From positions 1-10,427 of the forward strand of contig JAOXYB010028090.1 of the NCBI GenBank assembly GCA_028565635.1: DNA of 10,427 nucleotides, in the 5' to 3' direction. Position 1 is the first letter of the stretch; each line of letters opens with the position of its first letter. The notes under the pieces are model-generated. The model saw nothing but the letters and a program-made list of their open reading frames with translations, was not told where the DNA came from and did no database searches. Shown piece after piece: positions 1 through 6,700 of the stretch. A program made the translations under genes and the position numbers. Source of the DNA: Phoronis ovalis (taxonomy: Eukaryota > Phoronida > Phoronidae).

Positions 1-223
1 GTTTCACATTCTGCACAGAGCAAGTCCAGGTCGCAGTACATGCTATGTGTACTTTTGACCTAGATTACTTCCAATATTGCCGACTCGCGGCCATGTTTGT
101 TCTAGAAAGGGCACTTAACATTGCGTTTATAGTCGTGAAGACAAAGCCCTACTTGGATAATCCATAGGTGGATCTAGAAACACTATAGGTTGGGGGCGTA
201 ATAGGCTAGGTGACATATTAAAA
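1..223. repeat. Array unit, left-truncated (B plus start of C)
   Basis: The window opens inside a B block, recognisable by TTTCACATTCTGCACAGAGC near position 2 and the TTTTGACCTAGATTACTTCC word near 54. It then passes into the C block. The array therefore continues to the left of the window. Confidence 0.85.
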
Positions 224-551
224 TGACCTTGACAAGTAGGTCAAATGCCCTTACGAATCTTCGACGTTTTTTGCCGTGCATAACACTTTCTTTGTCTCGC
301 AATAAATGCTTCAGTTTTATCCAATTAGCTACATATTTGGTACAGAATAAACACTGGTCAAAGTACAGGTTATGTATAATATTGACCCGGATTACTTCCA
401 ATATGGCTGACTGGCAGCCATGTTTGTTCCCGAGAGGGCGCGTAACGTTGCGTCTATAGCCGTGAAGATGAAGCGTTACCTGGACGATTCAAATGTGTTT
501 CTAGGAAACGCATAGGTTTGTGGGCGTAATAGGCTAGATGACATTTTGAAA
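224..551. repeat. Array unit, short form (C-A)
   Basis: This unit is 328 bp from anchor to anchor. It holds one A block (TTTTATCCAATTAGCTACAT near 316) and no B block, passing straight into the next C block after CCGAGAGGGCGCGTAAC. The A-to-C junction matches the B-to-C junction elsewhere, which suggests loss of one ~147-bp sub-repeat by recombination. Confidence 0.85.
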
Positions 552-1025
552 TGACCTTGACAAGTAGGTCAAATGCCGAAACAATTCATGGACATTTGTT
601 GCGGGCGTAACACTTTCTTTGTCTCATAATAACTGCTTTAGTTTTTATCCGATCACCTCCATATTCGGTACAGAGTAAGTACAGGTCAAAGTACAGGTCA
701 TATATAATATTGACCCGGATTATTCCAACATGGCTGACTGGTGGCCATTTTGGTTTACGAGAATGCACATCATAATAACAGCTTCAGTTTTTATCCAGTC
801 AGTTTCATATTTGGCAGTGAGTAAGTCCAGGTTGCAGTACATGCTATGTGTAATTTGGACCTAGATTATTTCCAATATGGCTGACTGGCAGCCATGTTTG
901 TTTCCGAGAGGGCAAGTAACGTTGCGTTTATAGCCGCGAAGATGAAGCGCTGTTTGAACGATTCAAAGGTGGTTCTAGAAAGACCATAGCTTGGTAAGCG
1001 TAATAGGCTAGGTGACATTTTAAAA
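552..1025. repeat. Array unit, long form (C-A-B), copy 1
   Basis: This unit is 474 bp. The A block has ATCCGATCAC at 647 and the B block has ATCCAGTCAG at 793, an offset of 146 bp. The A block carries a direct 12-bp duplication, ACAGGTCAAAGT followed by ACAGGTCA, so two AGGTCA words lie 6 bp apart at 683-688 and 695-700. Confidence 0.9.
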
Positions 1026-1500
1026 TGACCCTGACAAGTAGGTCAAATGCCACAACGATTCCTGGACATTTTTTGCCGTGCACAACACTTTTTTGTCTTG
1101 CAAAAACTGGTTTAGTTTTTATCCGATCAGCTACATATTCGATACACAGCAAGTACAGGATAAAGTACAGGTTATATATAATATTGACCCACATTACTTC
1201 CAACATGGCCGACTGGTGGCCATGTTGGTTTGCGAGATTGCACGTCATAATAACACCATCACTTTTTATCCAATCAGTTTCATATTCTGCCCAGAGCAAG
1301 TCCATGTCGCAGTACATGCTATGTTTACTTTTGACCTAGATTACTTCCAATATGGCCGACTGGCGGCCATGTTTCTTTCTGAGAGGTCACGTAACAATAA
1401 GACTATAGCCGCGAAGACGAAGCGCTACCTGGACGATTCAAAGGTGGTTCTAGGAAGGCCATAGATTGGTTGGTCGCTTAGGCTAGGTGACATTTTAAAA
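1026..1500. repeat. Array unit, long form (C-A-B), copy 2
   Basis: This unit is 475 bp, with A at 1121 (ATCCGATCAG) and B at 1268 (ATCCAATCAG), an offset of 147 bp. Its A block ends in the best hairpin of the array (1200-1228). The palindrome CATTTTAAAATG lies just before and overlaps the anchor (1016-1027). Confidence 0.92.
1200..1228. repeat. Hairpin-forming inverted repeat, present in most sub-repeats
   Basis: Arms CCAACATGGCC and GGCCATGTTGG are perfect 11-bp reverse complements around a 7-base loop, GACTGGT. Shorter versions with 6-9-bp arms occur at the same place in other A and B blocks, for example near 1352 and 2155. The arms resemble the AAGATGGC/CCAT words bound by YY1-type zinc fingers, but that is only a likeness. 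Confidence 0.8.
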
Positions 1501-1975
1501 TGACCTTGAGAAGTAGGTCAAATGCCGAAACGATTCTTGGACATTTTTTGTCGCGCATAACACTTTCTTTGTCTCGCAATAACTGTTTCAGTTTTTATCC
1601 GATCAGCTCCATATTCGGTACACAGTAAGTACAGAACAAAATACAGGTTATGTGTAATATTGACCCGGATTACTTCGAACATGGCTGACTGGCGGCCATG
1701 TTGGTTTGCGAGATTGCACGTCGTAATAATACCTTCAGTTTATATCCGATAGTTTCATATTCTGCACAGAGCAAGTCCAGGTCGCAGTATATGCTATGTG
1801 TACTTTTGACTTAGATTACTTCCAATGTGGCCGACTGGCGTCCATGTTTATTCTCAAAAGGGCACGTAACAATAAGTCTATAGCCACGAAGACGAAGCAC
1901 TACATGGACGATTCAAAGGTGGTTCTAGGAAGGCCATAGATTGATGGGCGCCCAAGGCTAGGTGACCTTTGAAAA
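1501..1975. repeat. Array unit, long form (C-A-B), copy 3
   Basis: This unit is 475 bp, with A at 1597 and B at 1744, again offset by 147 bp. It closely matches the preceding unit, so the three long units look like recent products of one higher-order amplification. Confidence 0.92.
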
Positions 1976-2303
1976 TGACCTTGAGAAGTAGGTGAAATGC
2001 CGAAACAATTCTTGGACATTTTTTGTCGTGCATAACACTTTGTATCTCGCAATAACTGCTTCAGTTTTTATCCGATCAGTTTCATATTCTGCACAGCGCA
2101 AGTCCCAAGTCGCAGTACATGCTATGTGTACTTTTGACCTAGATTACTTCGAAGATGGCCGACTGGCGGCCATGTTTGTTCCCGAGAGGGCACGTAACAA
2201 TAAGTCCATAGCCGCGAAGACGAAGCGATACCTGGACGATTCAAAGGTGGTTATAGGAAGGCCTTAGAGTGGTGGGTCGCTTGGGCTAGGTGACATTTTA
2301 AAA
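1976..2303. repeat. Array unit, short form with A/B chimeric sub-repeat
   Basis: This unit is 328 bp. Its single sub-repeat begins like A (CAATAACTGCTTCAGTTTTT at about 2050-2069) and changes to B sequence (TTTCATATTCTGCACAG) just after ATCCGATCAG, near 2080. That is the expected product of an unequal crossover between an A and a B block, and it explains the missing 147 bp. Confidence 0.85.
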
Positions 2304-2932
2304 TAACCTTGAGAAGTAGGTCAAATGCCGATGCGAATCTTTGCCATTTTTTGTGCAGAATACTTTCTTTGATGCGCAATAACTGCTTCAGTTTTTATCC
2401 GATCAACTTTATATTTGGTACTCTGTAAATTCAGGTCAAAATGCAGATCGTCTCTAATTTCCATGTGGATCACTTTCAAGATGGGCGACTGGCGGCCATG
2501 TTTTTCCCGATAGTGCACGTTGCGTTGCGCCCTTTTCGAGAAAGATGAAGCGGTGACTAGACGATTCGAAGGTGGATTTACGAAGGCCATGGGTTGGTGG
2601 GCGTATTAGGTAAGGTGAAATTTCGAAATGACCTTGAGAAGTAGATCAAATGTCTATACGAATCTTTGACAATTTTTGTAACGCTTGTCGCACAATAACT
2701 GCTTCAGTTTTTATTCGATCAGCTTTATATTTGGTACAGGATAAATACAGGTCAACATGCAGATCGTTTATGATTTCGACATGGATCACATTCAAGATGG
2801 CCGACTGGTGGCCATGTTTATTCTAGAGATGTTATCTCGCAATAATGGCTTTAGCTTTTGTCGTATCATCAGTCGAAGCGATGACTGGACGATTTGAAGG
2901 TGGGGTGTATTATGCCAGGTGAAATTTCAAAG
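2304..2932. repeat. Two diverged short array units (C-A) at the right edge
   Basis: These units span 2304-2628 and 2629-2932 (325 and 304 bp). They keep the order of C, A and the ATGGCC palindrome but differ from the central units at many positions and share variants with each other, for example AAATGCAGATCG/ACATGCAGATCG. The second has lost part of the C block before the next anchor. A last, incomplete C block runs from 2933 to about 2991. Confidence 0.85.
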
Positions 2933-2991
2933 TGACCTTGAGAAGTAGGTCATATTCCGATACGAATCTTTGATATTTTTCATTTGCGTAA

Positions 2992-3619
2992 CAATGTTCT
3001 TGTTTGTGACAGAAAACCCTAAAAATGGGTCAATTTTGGAGACCAAAATCCTTAAAAATGGGTGAATATTTTGAGTTTAGGCTGCAGATGCCCATCTAAA
3101 AATATGGTCAGTTCTCGCCTGGGGTAACGCATCAGACAGCCGTTACAGTCATTTTGAAAGAGTACCCCACAATGATAAACCAGATTATAATGCATGATGT
3201 ATTCTAATCTTTTCTAATGTAAAAAAACAATAATGTTCAAAAAATATAATCCTACACATTGGATGGGCATTAGACATAACAAATGTCTTGTTTAAAACAC
3301 AGCTGATACAATATATTTATTTCCCTCAAGTGGCGCATATTAAAAAAAAAGTCATCCCAATTTATTTGTTAATTAGATCTAAATACCAATTAACACTTGA
3401 AACACTACTGAAACGCATCGAGTGAATTCTAGTTAATGCCATTCACTAGTAGTTATAAAAATCAGAGTAGTTCAGCATTTTTAATTTCATACCACGCTTT
3501 TGCATAATGTACAGATGATTCTTTTGTTGTAAATTAAGCTTTACAGACAATTTAATACAAAGAAATATGAAAAATATTTTAAAATATCTCAAACAGGTAA
3601 AATATGTACAAATCCTTAC
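2992..3619. other. Non-coding stretch between array and exon 6 (start of intron 6)
   Basis: On the minus strand this follows the exon 6 donor GTAAGG at 3619-3614. I found no further exon: the next expected elements are thumb-domain cysteines and TM2, and no matching open frame is visible. A 32-bp-offset imperfect duplication lies at about 3013-3073 (two copies of AAAATGGGT-centred sequence). Between the copies is the inverted repeat ATTTTGG-AGA-CCAAAAT (about 3034-3050). A minus-strand AATAAA occurs at 3321-3316. Confidence 0.55.
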
Positions 3620-3783
3620 TGTTTTAATTCCAATCTGTGTTTCCGTTAAGGGAGCTGCATTAATACCTGCTTCTTCTGGTATGGGAGTTTCATTATGCGC
3701 ATGAATAGTAACGCGCATGCCCACGGTTGGGGATAGAAAGCCAAGATATGAAGCGCTTTCCGCGTCCATGGTTAATCGTAAGC
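3620..3783 (-). CDS. Exon 6: GLRLT palm strand
   Basis: This exon completes G448 and encodes residues 449-502, phase 0 at its end. The acceptor GCAACTTTTTCAG precedes 3783 and the donor is GTAAGG at 3619-3614. The peptide has GLRLTMDAE, the family G-L-x-L-x-x-(N/D) strand, then GMRVTIHAHNETPIPEEAG, matching the family G-x-R-V-x-I-H-x-x-x-x-x-P-x-P pattern, with sequon N478-E-T. It ends TETQIGIKT, where family members run into the thumb domain. If intron 6 is not spliced, the frame stays open for 57 more codons to a stop at 3448-3446. Confidence 0.93.
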
Positions 3784-6700
3784 CTGAAAAAGTTGCCATA
3801 TCAATTCGGATACATGTACATCTAGTGGACAAAGGTTCTACTGACACCATAAGCAATTTATGTCAGTCCTTTAGGTGACAGATAATGGAGTGTCTATACA
3901 CGTCACATGACTGAGAATAAACCCAGAAAACGCACTCTTTAATATTTGTACGCTAATTATTGTGATATATTTCAGAATGCACTTTAGAGTTGCTACTAAC
4001 AGAAAATGTTAGCATTAAAACTAATTAATTCGCGAATCTATTAATTTTAAATTGTTACGTACCATACTGCGAGCCCCATTTTCTGGTTTTGTACACAGGT
4101 CCTAAAATGCCATTGTTAAATGTGTAGCAGTTACCATAAAATCTATTATGGAACAGTGAGAAATCCCTGAAATAGACGGACAGAGATAGTTTATAAAAAT
4201 TCCATTTGAAGATTACGCAACAGTTTACCACAATTCTCGATATAGTTCGAATGTGAGAATTTGACCCTCTTGTCTTTTTCTTTCTCCTCTTGTGTACCCA
4301 TGGAAACACGTTTATTGTCTATACCAGCTACCAAATCACACATTTCCCTAAGTGGTTCTCGCCGATTCCACCTGACAGTCAAACAATTTATTGGAGCAGC
4401 CATGAGATATGATTATACCTTTACCTGTGACTAAACACAATTTTTCGGCGAAGACTTAACTGGGCTATTACAAGAAGATAATCTGTTACTTTTGAGTTGG
4501 ACAGGAAATCAATTGTATCTGTATACCAAATAATTTCACAACAAAGTAGCTCCAGATACACATTTTCAGAGACATACTACAGAAAAACGTCGATCCCATG
4601 TACCTCACAGATACTAGGAAAAGCTAGCTATAATAGAGAGACTTAAGCAGGCAGTGGTAAAAATTGCACATTAAAATGTGTTTCTACTTAAAAGTTCTTT
4701 AATTCCTTGATTTCTTCATTGTAAATGAATTGGATGGTAAAATAACAACCTTAAAGTCTAAAAATGTTGTAATACCTTGTATAAGTTGCCAGAACAAGTT
4801 AGTAAAAATCCTGTAGCTAATATCCTCTAATAGGCTAATCAGTAATCGTTAATACGTACATTTGTCACTAACATGACATAATTAAACTATCCACTTACTT
4901 TAATGATACAGAAATAATTTTAACAAGGATAATAAAAATGCACATTTCATTTTGAACACCCAGAATAACATATGTATTACCCATAATTCAACGGTAATAT
5001 ATTAATGATGACAACCGAGAGCATTTGAATACTAAACGCAATTATTTAAACATTTTCACCTACACAATGTCTCTCAAATGTTACATTAGAAACCAAATTA
5101 TTGCGTGCACATGATCATATCACTAAATACTTGGCTGATATTTACCTAGGACCACACGGCTTCTTGTCAATGCTGCATTGTTTTATCATTTCTTCAGCAG
5201 TCGGACTATAAGTCAGAAGTTCTTCCACTGAAGGATTCACAACACCATATAAATCACTGTAATCTGACACTTTAGAAAAATTGCGCAATATCCGGAAATC
5301 CTAAAAAAAAATAATGCAATGCCATGCAACACAGACTTACAAATATGTTGAACCGAGTTTGATGCCAATTAAGTTAGTTCTCATTTATTTCCCTTTTCCT
5401 TATTCGACAGAGGGTTTCATGATCGAAAGAAAAGAGAACCACAGTTTGAGTATTGAGAACTTTTTTCATCTGAATAAGGAAAAAAAACATTTGTTTATTC
5501 ATTTTTCATTCGTATAAGAAAATATTGAGTGTCTTCATAAAAGAAGGAGAATCCTGGTTCGGTTAGGAAAGGAAATATTTCCTAGTTTTTTATTGGATTG
5601 AGGGTTTGAAAAAGGAGGAGGACCTTAGTACGCATATGGAGAGAACTTAAATTTCGATATTAAATAAGGAAAACGGAGCTATTTCTTTTTTCCATTTTCT
5701 ATTGAATGTTTCAGTAAAAAAGAACCAACCCTTCTACTTGTTTTTAACTCCAATTTCGATCTCGGATATTAAGGAAAAAGGAAAGTTTTTTTTTCCTTAT
5801 TCGAATCAAAATGGTTTAAAGAAAAAAGAATAGCTTTCTTTTTCCGTACTCGGCTCAGCATCGAACAAGGAAAAGGGAAATGTTTTTTTTTATTTTTACA
5901 CTACAACATTAGCAATAACATACGAATTTCAGGGTGACACAGGAGAGTGGGATATACCTTACACTACTTACTTCAAACAAATCATCAGTGAAATACGTAA
6001 CATCGTCTGTATAGTCGTACAAATAGTCATACGAATAATAGTCTTCGTAATTCATTGGTTCTGTTTGTCGGCGCTCTCTTTGGTGAGTGTTCTGATAAAG
6101 AGCATAAACATTGATCAGTCCATTTTCACGAAAACAAACTAATCTTTATTTTGTTATGAAAATGGATAACGGTTTGAGGGTCAAAAAGCTAGACAATTAT
6201 TTCGTAATAATAGATATATCATAATTCCTGAAGCATCATGACGATAATATATATAACGTATGACCATACCAAACGACATAAGGTCACAATTGATGTAACT
6301 GCAGTGGTGGCGCAAATGCTGGCCGTGCTGCAAGTAGTGCCATAATCTTAATTTTTTTCCGGGGGTAGTCTACATAGTGGAATAGCAAAAAATGTTGGTA
6401 GTCATGCCTGCACGATAAATTAACTAGGAGTAGTATACATAGTAATCTTCAGTGCTGAACAGGTCATTTTCTTCGCGCAATGTTTGGGAAGTATTTATAA
6501 TGATTTAATTTACATGAAATTACTATAGAAGTGGATGGGAAAATCAATTGTGTCCTTATACCAATCAGATAAAAAGTAAGGTAAAAACGGGAGCAATATC
6601 ATTTGAAACGTATACTAACACAACTGGCTAGAAATTTAACAACACAATGTAAAACGAAAAGGAAAGCAACATTACGACGAAACCTTACCTTCACATAATC

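Larger units (their letters stand above)
1..2991. repeat. Tandem satellite-like array, ~328/475-bp units with ~147-bp sub-repeats
   Basis: The same blocks recur eight times. The anchor word TGACCTTGA(C/G)AAGTAGGTCA or a close variant starts at 224, 552, 1026, 1501, 1976, 2304, 2629 and 2933, giving spacings of 328, 474, 475, 475, 328, 325 and 304. Each unit has a shared block C (the anchor plus flanks) and one or two related blocks, A (CAGTTTTTATCCGATCAGCT type) and B (CAGTTTCATATTCTGCACAG type), which are diverged copies of each other offset by 146-147 bp. Read left to right the order is B-C-A-C-AB-C-AB-C-AB-C-B-C-A-C-A. Copies to the right of 2300 are the most diverged, as expected at the edge of an array that evolves by unequal crossing-over. 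It probably lies in intron 6 of the minus-strand channel gene (inference). No protein function is apparent. Confidence 0.93.

Noticed and set aside
928-2590. Open reading frames of 90-130 codons inside the tandem array on both strands
   Set aside because: They follow from repeat sequence that happens to lack stops. Their peptides recur only because the DNA recurs, and they match no recognisable domain.
3074-3180. Minus-strand stretch reading QNDCNGCLMRYPRREL as a thumb-domain exon
   Set aside because: It has two cysteines but none of the expected family pattern after the GLRLT exon, no convincing acceptor, and a stop soon after.
4191-4403. 70-codon minus-strand frame in intron 4 as an extra exon
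   Set aside because: Exons 4 and 5 already join in phase within a conserved family motif, and the frame runs into the pyrimidine tract of the exon 5 acceptor without a donor.
5314-5517. 67-codon plus-strand frame in intron 3
   Set aside because: It lies in the low-complexity purine/pyrimidine tract, with no domain and no supporting signals.
6100-6145. Alternative acceptor giving a longer exon 3 (after GATTAG near 6140)
   Set aside because: In the required phase it meets a TGA within eight codons, whereas the acceptor at 6092 gives a clean 40-codon exon.
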